Positions 56,204 through 64,000 of a stretch of DNA of 64,000 nucleotides are shown piece by piece. Position numbers and translations under genes: made by a program. The notes under the pieces were generated by a model. That model worked only from the letters and a program-made list of their open reading frames with translations. It was not told the DNA's origin and searched no databases. Origin of the DNA: Microbacterium radiodurans (lineage in GTDB: Bacteria; Actinomycetota; Actinomycetes; Actinomycetales; Microbacteriaceae). Numbering within the stretch: position 1 is the first letter of the stretch; each line of letters opens with the position of its first letter. The stretch lies in contig NZ_VYRZ01000002.1 in assembly GCF_008710705.1 (NCBI RefSeq), positions 124,001 through 188,000 of the forward strand. Direction: 5' to 3'.

Positions 56204-57343
56204 TCAGCGCACGCGCACGGGCAGCGTCCGGCCGAGCAGCGGACGTCGGGTGCCGGCGATCGCGCGGGCGACCTCGACGATGGCCCGAGCGGCCGCGTCA
56301 TCCGGATGCGCGACGACGACCGGGCGGCCCTCATCGGCGTCCGAGCGTAGCTGGGGGCTGAGCGGGACGGAGCCGAGGAGCGGGACGGGCGCGTCGTTCG
56401 AGAGCGCGTCGGCCACCTGCTGCCCGCCGCCTTCGCCGAACAGATCGAGGCGCGTGCCGTCGGGGAGCGTGAGCGGGGCCATGTTCTCGATGACGCCGAG
56501 GACGCGCTGTCCGGTCTGCCGTGCGACGAGACCGCTGCGGACGGCGATGTCGGCGGCGGCGGTCTGAGGCGTGGTGACGACGACGACCTCGGCGTGGGGG
56601 AGGAGCTGGCCGACCGAGATGGCGACGTCGCCGGTTCCCGGCGGCATGTCGATGAGGAGCACATCGATGTCTCCGAACCACACGTCGGCGAGGAACTGCG
56701 TGACGGTCCGGTGCAGCATCGGCCCCCGCCACGCCACGGCGCCGGGGGCGTGGCCGTCCGCGCCGAGGAACATCCCGATGGAGATGGTCCGGACGCCGTG
56801 GGCGACGGGCGGGATCATGAGGCCGTCGATGCGCGTCGGCTGCGGGGGCGGCGTCTCCGCGCCCCCGAGACCGAGGAGCGCGGGGATCGAGAATCCATGG
56901 ACGTCGGCGTCCACGAGGCCGACCTGCAGGCCCTGCGCCGCGAGAGCGGTAGCGAGGTTGGCGGTCAGGGTGGATTTGCCGACGCCGCCCTTGCCGCTCG
57001 TGACCACGATGACGCGGGTGAGGGATTCGGGACCGAAAGGGATCTGGCGGGCCGGCCGCCCGCCGCGGAGCTTCTCGGTCAGCGCCGCGCGTTCGGCGGG
57101 ACTCATCACCCCCAGCTCGAGCTCCACGGCCGTGACGTTCGCGACGGTCAGCGCGGCCGCGCGCACCTCCCGCTCGATCCGGTCGGCGGCGGGACATCCG
57201 ACGATCGTGAGCGCCACGCCGACGTGGGCGACACCGGCGTCGTCGACCGACACGTCCCGCACCATGTCGAGCTCGCCGAGGGGGCGGCGCAGCTCGGGAT
57301 CGTGCACCGCGGCGACGGCAGCGCGCACCGCGGCGGCCGTCAC
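56204..57343 (-). CDS. mrp: Mrp/NBP35-type P-loop ATPase (ApbC)
   Basis: A 379-residue Fe-S cluster carrier. An N-terminal MIP18/DUF59 domain (about 1-85, HDPELRRPLGELDMV, IVGCPAADRI) is followed by the ATPase domain with the deviant Walker A GKGGVGKST (residues 117-125), VDADVHGFSIPALLG and LLIDMPPGTGD. The C-terminal CxxC pair found in many Mrp proteins is missing (ENMAPLTLPDGT in its place). GTG start overlapping the DUF1003 stop by 4 bases; its own stop lies next to the convergent tatB end. Confidence 0.93.
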   Translation of the reverse strand: MTAAAVRAAVAAVHDPELRRPLGELDMVRDVSVDDAGVAHVGVALTIVGCPAADRIEREVRAAALTVANVTAVELELGVMSPAERAALTEKLRGGRPARQIPFGPESLTRVIVVTSGKGGVGKSTLTANLATALAAQGLQVGLVDADVHGFSIPALLGLGGAETPPPQPTRIDGLMIPPVAHGVRTISIGMFLGADGHAPGAVAWRGPMLHRTVTQFLADVWFGDIDVLLIDMPPGTGDVAISVGQLLPHAEVVVVTTPQTAAADIAVRSGLVARQTGQRVLGVIENMAPLTLPDGTRLDLFGEGGGQQVADALSNDAPVPLLGSVPLSPQLRSDADEGRPVVVAHPDDAAARAIVEVARAIAGTRRPLLGRTLPVRVR

Positions 57344-57870
57344 GGCGTCTCCGGCCGCTCGTCGCCGGCGTCGAGTCGTTCGAGGGCGCTGCGAAGCTCG
57401 GTGCGGAGCGTGTCCTTCGTCACGATGCCGTCGGTCAGGTCCGAGATGGCCATCCGGAGCGCCACCACCTCGCGGGCGAGGTACTCCGTGTCGGCCAGGT
57501 TCCGCTCGGCGCGCTGCCGGTCCTGCTCGATCTGCACACGGTCGCGGTCGTCCTGACGGTTCTGCGCCAGCAGGATCAGGGGGGCGGCGTACGACGCCTG
57601 CAGCGACAGCACGAGGGTCAGCGCCGTGAAACCGAGATCCGCCGAATCGAACTGGACCCCTTCGGGGGCGAGGGTGTTCCAGGCGATCCACAGCACGCAG
57701 AAGAGCGTCAGCATGACGAGGAACTGCGGTGTGCCCATCGCGCGCGCCACCCACTCGGTGAAGCGGCCGAACCTGTCCCGCGAGGGCTGCGGGGTGCGCG
57801 CGGGCAGGACGCTCGCGCGGCGACCGCGCGGCGCCTCGAGCGAGACCTTCTTCGTCGAACGCGCCATCAT
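57340..57870 (-). CDS. DUF1003 family membrane protein
   Basis: A 176-residue protein. After a basic N-terminus (about 1-40), DRFGRFTEWVARAMGTPQFLVML begins the DUF1003 core with two helices (LVMLTLFCVLWIAWNTL and FTALTLVLSLQASYAAPLILLAQNRQ), then a charged, helical C-terminal region (RVQIEQDRQRAERNLADTEYL). The LAQNRQ(D)RD motif is characteristic. Function unknown. ATGA overlap with the MgtE-like gene upstream and GTGA overlap with mrp downstream. Confidence 0.9.
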   Translation of the reverse strand: MMARSTKKVSLEAPRGRRASVLPARTPQPSRDRFGRFTEWVARAMGTPQFLVMLTLFCVLWIAWNTLAPEGVQFDSADLGFTALTLVLSLQASYAAPLILLAQNRQDDRDRVQIEQDRQRAERNLADTEYLAREVVALRMAISDLTDGIVTKDTLRTELRSALERLDAGDERPETP

Positions 57871-59138
57871 CGCCGGCCTCGCAACGCCGCGGCATCCTCG
57901 GGCTCGACATCCTGCGAACGCCAGTCGTCCGGAAGCAGGTGATCGAGCACGTCGTCGACGCTGACCACGCCGACGAGTCGGTGCGCCTGATCGATGACGG
58001 GAACGGAGACGAGGTTGTAGCTCGCGAGCATGCGGGCGACCTCCGCCGCCGATGAGGATGCCGCGACCGGCTCCACGGTGTCGTCGATGATGGTGCCGAG
58101 CCGCTCGTGGGGCGGGTAGCGCAGCATCCGCTGGAAGTGGACCGTGCCGAGCAGCCGCCCGGTCGGCGTCTCGTACGGCGGCAGGGTGACGAACACCGAC
58201 GCCGCCAGGGCGGGATGCAGCTCGTGGCGGCGGATGAGAGCGAGCGCCTCGGCGACCGTCGCCTCGGCCGAGAGGACGATCGGATCGCTCGTCATCAGAC
58301 CGCCGGCGGTGTCGGGACCGTACTCGAGGAGGGCGCGCACGTCCTCGGCCTCCTCGGGCTCCATCAGCTCGAGCAGCTGCTCGATGCGGCCCTCCGGGAG
58401 CTGTCCCAGGAGGTCGGCCGCATCGTCCGGCTCCATAGCATCGAGGATGTCGGCCGCACGCTCGTCGCCGAGACGCTCGAGGATGTGGACCTGCTCGTCT
58501 TCGGGCATCTCCTCGAGGGCGTCGGCGAGCCGGTCGTCGGGCAGCTCTTCGGCGACCTCGAGGAGTCGCTCCTCCGGCAGGTCGAGCAGGGTGTTGGCGA
58601 GGTCGGCGGGCTTCAGCTCGGAGTAGGTGGCGACGAGCTGTTCGGCGGACTGCGCGCCGCCGGGGGTGCGGTCCTGACGAACGTCTGTCCATGCCGCGAA
58701 CGTGGTGGGGCCCTTGGCGAAGGGGGACGCGCTCGTCTTCGGGCGACGCAGGAAGAGCTGGCCGATGTCCCACTCGCCGAGCCGGTCGCGCTCGATCGCG
58801 GCATCCTCGATCACGGCCTCGCCCGACCCGTCGCGCAGGTACACCTTCCGGCCGAGCAGCTCCGCCATGACGCGGACCTCGCCGCCGCGCTGCTGGAAGC
58901 GCCGCACGTTGATGAGGCCCGTCGTGATGACCTGGCCGGTGGCGATCGAGGTCACCCGTCCGATCGAGAGGAAGACGTTGCGTCGACCGGGGATCTCGAC
59001 GACGAGACCGATCACCCGGGGAGGATCCTCCTTGCGGAAGATGACGACGACATCGCGGACCTTGCCGAGCCGATCGCCCGCGGGGTCGAACACGACGCAG
59101 CCGACCAGGCGCGCTACGAAAACCCTCTGCGTACTCAC
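57867..59138 (-). CDS. MgtE N-terminal domain + CBS protein without a transport domain
   Basis: A 423-residue soluble protein. A PRC-barrel-like N-terminal part (about 1-90, FDPAGDRLGKVRDVVVIF), then MgtE_N helical repeats (about 165-280, LLDLPEERLLEVAEELPDDRLADALEEMP, GDERAADILDAMEPDDAADLL), then two CBS domains (about 285-405, GGLMTSDPIVLSAEATVAEAL; VPVIDQAHRLVGVVSVDDVLDHL). The membrane channel of true MgtE is absent, so it may be a magnesium sensor and not a transporter. GTG start with TACGCT 6 bases upstream, leaderless. Confidence 0.9.
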   Translation of the reverse strand: MSTQRVFVARLVGCVVFDPAGDRLGKVRDVVVIFRKEDPPRVIGLVVEIPGRRNVFLSIGRVTSIATGQVITTGLINVRRFQQRGGEVRVMAELLGRKVYLRDGSGEAVIEDAAIERDRLGEWDIGQLFLRRPKTSASPFAKGPTTFAAWTDVRQDRTPGGAQSAEQLVATYSELKPADLANTLLDLPEERLLEVAEELPDDRLADALEEMPEDEQVHILERLGDERAADILDAMEPDDAADLLGQLPEGRIEQLLELMEPEEAEDVRALLEYGPDTAGGLMTSDPIVLSAEATVAEALALIRRHELHPALAASVFVTLPPYETPTGRLLGTVHFQRMLRYPPHERLGTIIDDTVEPVAASSSAAEVARMLASYNLVSVPVIDQAHRLVGVVSVDDVLDHLLPDDWRSQDVEPEDAAALRGRR

Positions 59139-59144
59139 CGTCCC

Positions 59145-59150
59145 AGCGTA
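59145..59150 (-). promoter_or_regulatory. -10 element of leaderless promoter for the MgtE-N/DUF1003/mrp operon
   Basis: On the minus strand TACGCT, 6-base spacer, GTG at 59138. It would drive three genes joined by 4-base overlaps. Confidence 0.55.
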
Positions 59151-59179
59151 GTCCGCGTCCTGCGTGACAAGATGGTCCG

Positions 59180-59920
59180 ATGAGCATGATGAGCGGGACG
59201 CCTCCCGTCGCGGGCGAGAAGGTCGCGGAGTTCGCGTCGTACGAGGGCGCGCAGAAAGCCGTCTCGAAGCTCATCGCCGCGGACATCCCCGCGCGGGAGA
59301 TCGCGATCGTCGGGACCGGTCTCCGCTCGGTCGAAACGGTCACCGGACGCCTCGGCTATGCGACCGCCGCGCGCACGGGGGCGATCAACGGCATCCTCCT
59401 CGGTCTCGTCTTCTCGCTCATCTTCGTCTTCGGCACCCCCGACGCCGCGATCCAGCTCTTCCTGGGCGTCATGCTCGTGGGCGTCGCGGTCGGCATGGCG
59501 ACGAGCCTCGTGATGTTCGCGCTGGTCCGACGCCGCCGCGACTTCGCCTCGGTGACCCAGGTCGTCGCCGACCACTACGAGGTCACCGTGCAGTCGGGCA
59601 GCATCCACCGTGCCCGCGGTGCGCTGAACACCGCGCCGACAGCGGCCGCGGCTCCCGCGCCGCACCCCGCGACCGCCGAACCGCCGCGCTACGGCGAGCG
59701 GGTCGACCCGGTCCCCGCCCCGCCCGCCGACCGCCCCGCGCCCGGCCCCGACGCTCCGCCCGCCGGCGGCCCGGCAGCGCCCCCGACCGGACCTGCAGCG
59801 CCCCCGACCGGACCTGCAGTGCCCCCGACCGGACCGGCGGCTCCGCCCGCCCCCGGACCGTCGGCGCCCCGCGCCGGGGACACGACCGACCCGCTCCCGG
59901 GGCAGCCGCCCGCACGATGA
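59180..59920 (+). CDS. General stress protein 17M-like membrane protein with Pro-rich tail
   Basis: A 246-residue protein. The N-terminal domain (about 1-60, KVAEFASYEGAQKAVSKLIAADIPAREIAIVGTGL) resembles the YflT/general stress protein 17M fold. Two membrane helices follow (about 72-92 and 95-116), then a cytoplasmic VVADHYEVTV segment and a long Pro/Ala-rich disordered tail (about 150-246) with three tandem PPTGPAA-type units. It corresponds in place to mycobacterial Rv1234. The ATG at 59180 is chosen; CAAGAT lies 6 bases upstream. Confidence 0.82.
   Translation: MSMMSGTPPVAGEKVAEFASYEGAQKAVSKLIAADIPAREIAIVGTGLRSVETVTGRLGYATAARTGAINGILLGLVFSLIFVFGTPDAAIQLFLGVMLVGVAVGMATSLVMFALVRRRRDFASVTQVVADHYEVTVQSGSIHRARGALNTAPTAAAAPAPHPATAEPPRYGERVDPVPAPPADRPAPGPDAPPAGGPAAPPTGPAAPPTGPAVPPTGPAAPPAPGPSAPRAGDTTDPLPGQPPAR
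59774..59836 (+). repeat. Three tandem 21-bp repeats inside the Pro-rich tail
   Basis: Units at 59774-59794, 59795-59815 and 59816-59836, each encoding A-A/V-P-P-T-G-P. The in-frame 21-bp period means copy-number change would not shift the frame. Confidence 0.85.
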
Positions 59921-60588
59921 GCGACACCGTCGCCGTCGATCTCCCGACCGGGACGGTCGCGGTGCCGGTGATCGTCGATGCCGCGCCCGATCCGCGGACC
60001 GTCATCGTTCTCGCCCACGGCGCGGGCGCCGGACCCGACCACCCCTTCCTCGCGGGGTTCGCGAGCGCGGCGGCCTCGGCGGGGCACGACGTGGTCCGCT
60101 TCCCGTTCCCGTACGTCGTCGCGGGACGACGGATGCCGGGACCCGCCGCTCACGCGATCGCGGCCTGGCGCGCCGTCATCGATGCCGTGTCGGCTCGAGC
60201 CGACGGCCTGCCCGTCGTCGCGGCGGGGAAGTCCTACGGCGGCCGGATGGCGTCGATGGCGGCCGCAGCCGGCGAGATCTCGCCGCAGGCGCTCGCGTAC
60301 CTGGGGTACCCGCTGCATCCCCCCGGCCGCCCGGACCGCCCACGCGTCGCGCATCTGCCGGAGATCCCGATCCCGCAGCTGTTCCTGTCGGGGACCCGGG
60401 ACGCTTTCGTCCAGCCGTGGGCGGACCTGGAGGATGCGGTCGCGTCGTGTCGCGACGCCGAGCTGGTCCCGGTCGCGGGCGGCGGTCACTCGTTCGAGGT
60501 GGCGGCGACGCGCCGCTCGGCGGCCGAGCTCGGTTCCGATGCCGCCGACGCGGTGACCGCGTGGGTCACCCGCCGCCTCGCACCCTGA
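59917..60588 (+). CDS. Alpha/beta hydrolase (KANL3/Tex30-like family)
   Basis: A 223-residue small alpha/beta hydrolase. The oxyanion segment VIVLAHGAGAGPDHPFL, the nucleophile elbow AAGKSYGGRMAS (Ser near 107), the acid LSGTRDAFVQP and the His in AGGGHSFEV form the triad. The family is predicted to be hydrolytic but has no firm substrate. ATGA overlap with the preceding stress-type gene. Confidence 0.88.
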   Translation: MSDTVAVDLPTGTVAVPVIVDAAPDPRTVIVLAHGAGAGPDHPFLAGFASAAASAGHDVVRFPFPYVVAGRRMPGPAAHAIAAWRAVIDAVSARADGLPVVAAGKSYGGRMASMAAAAGEISPQALAYLGYPLHPPGRPDRPRVAHLPEIPIPQLFLSGTRDAFVQPWADLEDAVASCRDAELVPVAGGGHSFEVAATRRSAAELGSDAADAVTAWVTRRLAP

Positions 60589-60610
60589 TCCGCGCGCGCA
60601 GCGGGGGCCG

Positions 60611-62440
60611 TCAGCGCCCGGCGGCGTAACCCTGCTGCCCGCGGGGGTTGGCGGCTGCCCACAGGGTGCGCTCGGCGGCCGTTCCGTCGCCGGCATCGAT
60701 TCCGACCGCTGAGAGCCGACCGAGCGCCCAGTCGGCCGCGCGGACGACGTCGTGACCGCGGGCGGCGAGAGACGCGATGACGTCGTCGCCGAGGCGGCTC
60801 TCGACGACAGCGCCGGCAGGCGTCCAGGTTCGCGGCCAGAACGAGTCGATCACGGCGGTGGTGTGGAGCGTCGGCGCGTCGATCGCCTGCTGGGCGTTCC
60901 AGCCGCCGACGAGCATCCGCAGAAGCATCGGCAGCTGCCACTGCTCCTGCTGGTCGCCCCCGGGGGTGCCGAGCGCGATCTCGGTGCGGCCGTCGCGCAG
61001 GACCAAGGTGGGAGAGAGCGTCGTGCGCGGTCGGTGGCCCGGGCGGAGGGCCGCCGACGAGCGCTCGTCGAGCCACGTCATCTGCAGCCGCGTGCCCAGA
61101 CAGAATCCCAGTTCCGGAATGGTCGGGGACGACTGCAGCCAGCCGCCCGAGGGCGTCACGGCGACGATGTTGCCCCAGCGGTCGACGACATCGATCTGGC
61201 AGGTGTCGCCGCGCGTCTCACCGGTGCGGGCGACGGTCGGTTCGCCGGTCGCGCCGCGGGGCGCCGGGCCGGCGGCGGTCTCGGCGAGCGGCGGTGCGAA
61301 CGGCGCGGTCGATTCCGACAGCCATCCCGCGCGCCACGTCGTGGAGGCACGGTCGCCGATGAGCGCACGGCGCTCGGAGATGTAGTCGGCGGCGAGCATC
61401 CGTGCCGCATCCGCCGCGGCGTCGACGCCGTCACCGAGGTGCGCGTCCCGGTCTGCGAGGGCGAGTTTGAGCGCCTCGAGGACGTTGTGCGCGCCCGACG
61501 CGGTCGCGGGATCGACATCCGCGTCGTCGAGGGGGTCGAGCAGGGCGAGCGCCTGCAGGAGCGCAGGTCCCTGCGACCAGGCGCCCGCCTTCGCGACGAC
61601 CCGTCCGCGGAACGGAACGGTCATCGGCTCCTCGTACGACGCGGCGAAGCCGGCGAGATCGGCGGCGGTCAGCACGCCCGCGTGATCGCGGCCGTCCGAG
61701 TGCCGGTGCGGGGTCCGCACGAAGGCGTCGATCGCTCGGGCGACGCGGCCCGTCCGCCATTCCTCGCGCGCAGCGTCGATCCGCTGCGCGCGGGTGCCAC
61801 CGGGTCGGGCCTCGCTCGCCAGGACCAGCTCCTCGAGAACCGCGGCGTACGCCGGGTTGCGGTGCAGCTCGCCGGCGACGGGCGGGCGGCCCTGCGGCAT
61901 CCAGAGCGCGGCGGAGCTCGGCCACGATTCCCGGAACAGGTCGGCGACGCGCCCGATGACGGCTGCGGCGGCCGGCAGCATCGGGTGCCCGTCCCGCGCG
62001 TAGCCGATGGCGTATCCGAGCACATCCGCGAGCTCCCACGTCCCGTGATCGCGCAGGAGGAGCAGCCAGGCATCGACCGCCCCGGGGATCGCCGCGGCGA
62101 GAGCTCCCGCACCGGGCACCGCGTCGAGGCCTTCGCCGCGCATGTGGCCGATCGTCGCGCCGGCGGGAGCCGGACCCTGTCCGACGAGGACGCGGGGCGA
62201 CGCCTCATCGGCGGCGTGGAACAGCCCGACGAGGTCGCCGCCCGGACCGTTCAGGTGCGGCTCGACGACATGGAGCACGAAGCCGCCCGCGACGACGGCG
62301 TCGAACGCGTTGCCGCCCCGCTCGAGCACGGACTGCGCGGCGGCTGTGGCGAGCCAGTGCGTCGACGAGCTCATGCCGAACGTGCCGCGCAGCAGCGGCC
62401 GGCTGAGATGCGCGGGCGGTGCGGAGAAAGGGCGATTCAC
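60611..62440 (-). CDS. Gamma-glutamyltransferase family protein
   Basis: A 609-residue Ntn-hydrolase precursor. The large-subunit start (FGMSSSTHWLATAAAQSVLERGGNAFDA) and the glycine-rich HLNGPGGDLVGL are typical. Autocleavage is expected before T413 in RGDTCQIDVVDRWGN, where classical enzymes read TTH; the nucleophilic Thr is kept. No signal peptide is seen, unlike periplasmic or secreted GGT, so it may act in the cytoplasm. GTG start overlapping the aminopeptidase stop by 4 bases, suggesting joint peptide or glutathione-like breakdown. Confidence 0.9.
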   Translation of the reverse strand: MNRPFSAPPAHLSRPLLRGTFGMSSSTHWLATAAAQSVLERGGNAFDAVVAGGFVLHVVEPHLNGPGGDLVGLFHAADEASPRVLVGQGPAPAGATIGHMRGEGLDAVPGAGALAAAIPGAVDAWLLLLRDHGTWELADVLGYAIGYARDGHPMLPAAAAVIGRVADLFRESWPSSAALWMPQGRPPVAGELHRNPAYAAVLEELVLASEARPGGTRAQRIDAAREEWRTGRVARAIDAFVRTPHRHSDGRDHAGVLTAADLAGFAASYEEPMTVPFRGRVVAKAGAWSQGPALLQALALLDPLDDADVDPATASGAHNVLEALKLALADRDAHLGDGVDAAADAARMLAADYISERRALIGDRASTTWRAGWLSESTAPFAPPLAETAAGPAPRGATGEPTVARTGETRGDTCQIDVVDRWGNIVAVTPSGGWLQSSPTIPELGFCLGTRLQMTWLDERSSAALRPGHRPRTTLSPTLVLRDGRTEIALGTPGGDQQEQWQLPMLLRMLVGGWNAQQAIDAPTLHTTAVIDSFWPRTWTPAGAVVESRLGDDVIASLAARGHDVVRAADWALGRLSAVGIDAGDGTAAERTLWAAANPRGQQGYAAGR

Positions 62441-63870
62441 GAGGCGAGTCGTGCGATCCAGGCCTCGACGTCGTCGGCGGTGCGGGGGATGCCGGCCGAC
62501 AGGTTCACGGGGCCGTCCGCCGTCATGAGGATGTCGTCCTCGATGCGCACGCCGATGCCGCGATACTCGGCCGGCACGGTGAGGTCGTCGATCTGGAAGT
62601 AGAGGCCGGGCTCGATCGTGAAGACCATGCCGGCTTCGAGGACGCCGTCGTAGTACATCTCGCGCCGGGCCTGCGCGCAGTCGTGGACGTCGATGCCGAG
62701 GTGGTGGCTCGTCCCGTGCACCATGTAACGGCGATGCTGGCCGCCACGGTCGCCGTCGAGCGCTTCCTCGGCCGTGACCGGGAGCAGTCCCCACTCCGCG
62801 ACGCGCCGCGCGATCACGCCCATGGCCGCCTCGTGGACGGATCGGAAGGTCGCACCGGGTCGCGCCGCGGCGAACGCGGTGTCGGCCGCCTCGCGGACGG
62901 TCTCGTAGACACGGCGCTGGATGTCGGTGAAGCGACCCGAGACCGGCAGCGTGCGCGTGATGTCGGCGGTGTAGAGGCTGTCGACCTCGACACCGGCGTC
63001 GATGAGGATGAGGTCGCCCGGAACGACGGCGCCGTCGTTGCGGGTCCAGTGCAGGTAGCAGGCGTGCGGGCCCGAGGCGGCGATCGTGTCGTAGCCCTCG
63101 CCGTTGCCGTCCGTACGCGCGCGGCGGTGGAAGACCCCCTCGACGGCGCGTTCCCCGCGAGGCGTCGCGATGATGCGGGGCAGGTCGGCGACGATGTCGT
63201 CGAATCCGCGCGCCGTCGCGGCGACGGCCAGCCGCATCTGCTCGATCTCGACCTCGTCCTTCACGAGCCGGAGCTCGGACACGGCGCGGGTCAGATCGGC
63301 GTCGGCATCGACGACGAGGTCGCCGGCGCGCAGCTCGACGCGCTCGAGGTGCTCGGTCGCGACACCGAGCTCGATCGCGACCGCCGACAGCGACGGACGC
63401 GGGCCGATCCAGAACTCGCCGACCGAGGCGTCCGCGTAGAACTCCGCGGAGGTCCGGTCCGCACGGTCGCGCAGGTACAGGGTCGCCTCGTGGCCGTTCC
63501 CGGTGGGGTCGAGCACGAGCACGGAATCGGGGACCGCGTCCGCGCCCCACCCGGTCAGGTGCGAGAAGGCGGTGTGGGCGCGGAAGGGGTAGTCGGTGTC
63601 GTTGGAGCGCTGCTTGAGGGAGCCCGCGGGGATGACGAGGCGCCGGCCCGGGAACTGCTCCGACAGACGGGCCCGGCGCGCCGAGGCGGCAGCCGCCTGC
63701 GGACCGGGGCTCGCCGCGACCTCGCTCCGCTCGGCCCACCCGGTCGAGATCGTGTCGAGGAAGCCGCGGGGGAAGGGCTGTCGCCGGTTGGCGTTCTCCT
63801 CCGGCGCTTCGGTCGTCTCGCTCAGCTGCGGCTGCTCGGGGGTCGCGGTCTCGACGTCGCTCGTGCTCAT
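62437..63870 (-). CDS. Aminopeptidase P family protein (M24B, PepP-like)
   Basis: A 477-residue manganese-type peptidase that removes N-terminal residues next to proline. The N-terminal AMP_N domain (about 55-180, RRARLSEQFPGRRLVIPAGS, YPFRAHTAFSHLTGW) precedes the pita-bread domain with metal ligands in LILIDAGVEVDSLYTADITRT, GTSHHLGIDVHD, TIEPGLYF and VRIEDDIL. GAGACT lies 6 bases before the ATG and no ribosome binding site is seen. It is longer than, and distinct from, the M24 enzyme of the 28-31 kb operon. Confidence 0.93.
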   Translation of the reverse strand: MSTSDVETATPEQPQLSETTEAPEENANRRQPFPRGFLDTISTGWAERSEVAASPGPQAAAASARRARLSEQFPGRRLVIPAGSLKQRSNDTDYPFRAHTAFSHLTGWGADAVPDSVLVLDPTGNGHEATLYLRDRADRTSAEFYADASVGEFWIGPRPSLSAVAIELGVATEHLERVELRAGDLVVDADADLTRAVSELRLVKDEVEIEQMRLAVAATARGFDDIVADLPRIIATPRGERAVEGVFHRRARTDGNGEGYDTIAASGPHACYLHWTRNDGAVVPGDLILIDAGVEVDSLYTADITRTLPVSGRFTDIQRRVYETVREAADTAFAAARPGATFRSVHEAAMGVIARRVAEWGLLPVTAEEALDGDRGGQHRRYMVHGTSHHLGIDVHDCAQARREMYYDGVLEAGMVFTIEPGLYFQIDDLTVPAEYRGIGVRIEDDILMTADGPVNLSAGIPRTADDVEAWIARLAS

Positions 63871-63922
63871 GCCACCAGTCTCCCACTCGCGCGCGGCGAT
63901 CGTGGTGTGTGGGGCGGGCGGT

Positions 63923-64000
63923 TCACCGCCGCGCGTATTGCACGACGAGCGGACGGTGGTCGCTTCCGGAGTCGTCGAGCGATCGGATCACGACGGATGC
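63923..64000 (-). CDS. C-terminal end of an endonuclease/exonuclease/phosphatase family protein (cut by window edge)
   Basis: Only the last 25 or so residues are inside the window: SVVIRSLDDSGSDHRPLVVQ then YARR and a TGA stop. The GSDHRPLVV motif contains the catalytic Asp-His of the EEP superfamily (exonuclease III / DNase I-like fold). Substrate cannot be judged from this fragment. It lies upstream of the PepP-like gene on the same strand. Confidence 0.75.
   Translation of the reverse strand, partial: ASVVIRSLDDSGSDHRPLVVQYARR

Noticed and set aside
57340..59343. Apparent 667-residue DUF1003 protein
   Set aside because: Upstream part overlaps the MgtE-N gene in another frame; the real start is the ATG overlapping its stop.
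60611..63886. Apparent 1091-residue fusion ending in gamma-glutamyltransferase
   Set aside because: The first part is the aminopeptidase P gene in another frame; the real start is the GTG in a GTGA overlap.

Overview
The window is an ordinary, gene-dense stretch of a high-GC actinobacterial chromosome. Gene content and order suggest Microbacteriaceae, most like Microbacterium. The pointers are strong GC codon bias, GTG/TTG starts, many 4-bp start/stop overlaps, many leaderless-type promoters, actinobacterial DapD/DapE/FdxA, MarP, DUF3117, and a TatB-Mrp block. This identification is inference. I see no prophage, insertion sequence, CRISPR array, rRNA or tRNA.

Layout: 1-1623 holds two gluconeogenic/glycolytic genes, fba (partial) and glpX. 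1755-7319 holds a small membrane protein, rmuC and a DnaQ-like exonuclease, ychF, a DUF222-HNH nuclease and a YigZ protein. 7338-14506 holds a zinc alcohol dehydrogenase, a cluster of small cysteine-containing proteins, a zinc-less dehydrogenase relative, a DJ-1/PfpI protein, an MFS exporter and a glycosyltransferase. 13550-20144 is a tightly overlapping NAD-synthesis operon: nrtR, nadA, nadB, nadC, a cysteine desulfurase and a glycosyltransferase, read right to left. A palindrome over the nrtR start codon is a likely NrtR operator. 20246-26159 has a MarP-like protease and then gcvT-gcvH-gcvP behind a tandem glycine riboswitch. 26227-27210 is an AbiEi/DUF559-like gene bracketed by palindromic repeats.

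27418-43846 is a peptide-use locus. Leftward genes encode an M24 peptidase, an M20 peptidase, an Lrp-type regulator and a CPBP protease. Rightward are two consecutive oligopeptide-type ABC importers, each with a lipoprotein, two permeases and a fused double ATPase. Each has a strong hairpin between the lipoprotein gene and the permease genes. 43955-54758 carries typA, azlCD, fdxA-dapC, citrate synthase, PPK2, divergent dapD/dapE and a mannosyltransferase, so three diaminopimelate/lysine steps lie close together. 54831-60588 carries DUF3117, an O-methyltransferase, tatB, mrp, DUF1003, an MgtE-N/CBS protein and a stress-type membrane protein. This resembles the mycobacterial sigE-tatB-mrp region but without sigE, rseA and htrA. 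60611-63870 encodes a gamma-glutamyltransferase family enzyme coupled to an aminopeptidase P. The window ends in the C-terminus of an endonuclease/exonuclease/phosphatase family protein.

No clearly new system was found. The most interesting points are regulatory (the nrtR palindrome, recurring TANNNT-N6-8-start promoters, very long perfect hairpins, repeats around the AbiEi-like gene) and a few odd proteins (zinc-less MDR protein, CC-tail 39-mer, permease with a large membrane insertion).
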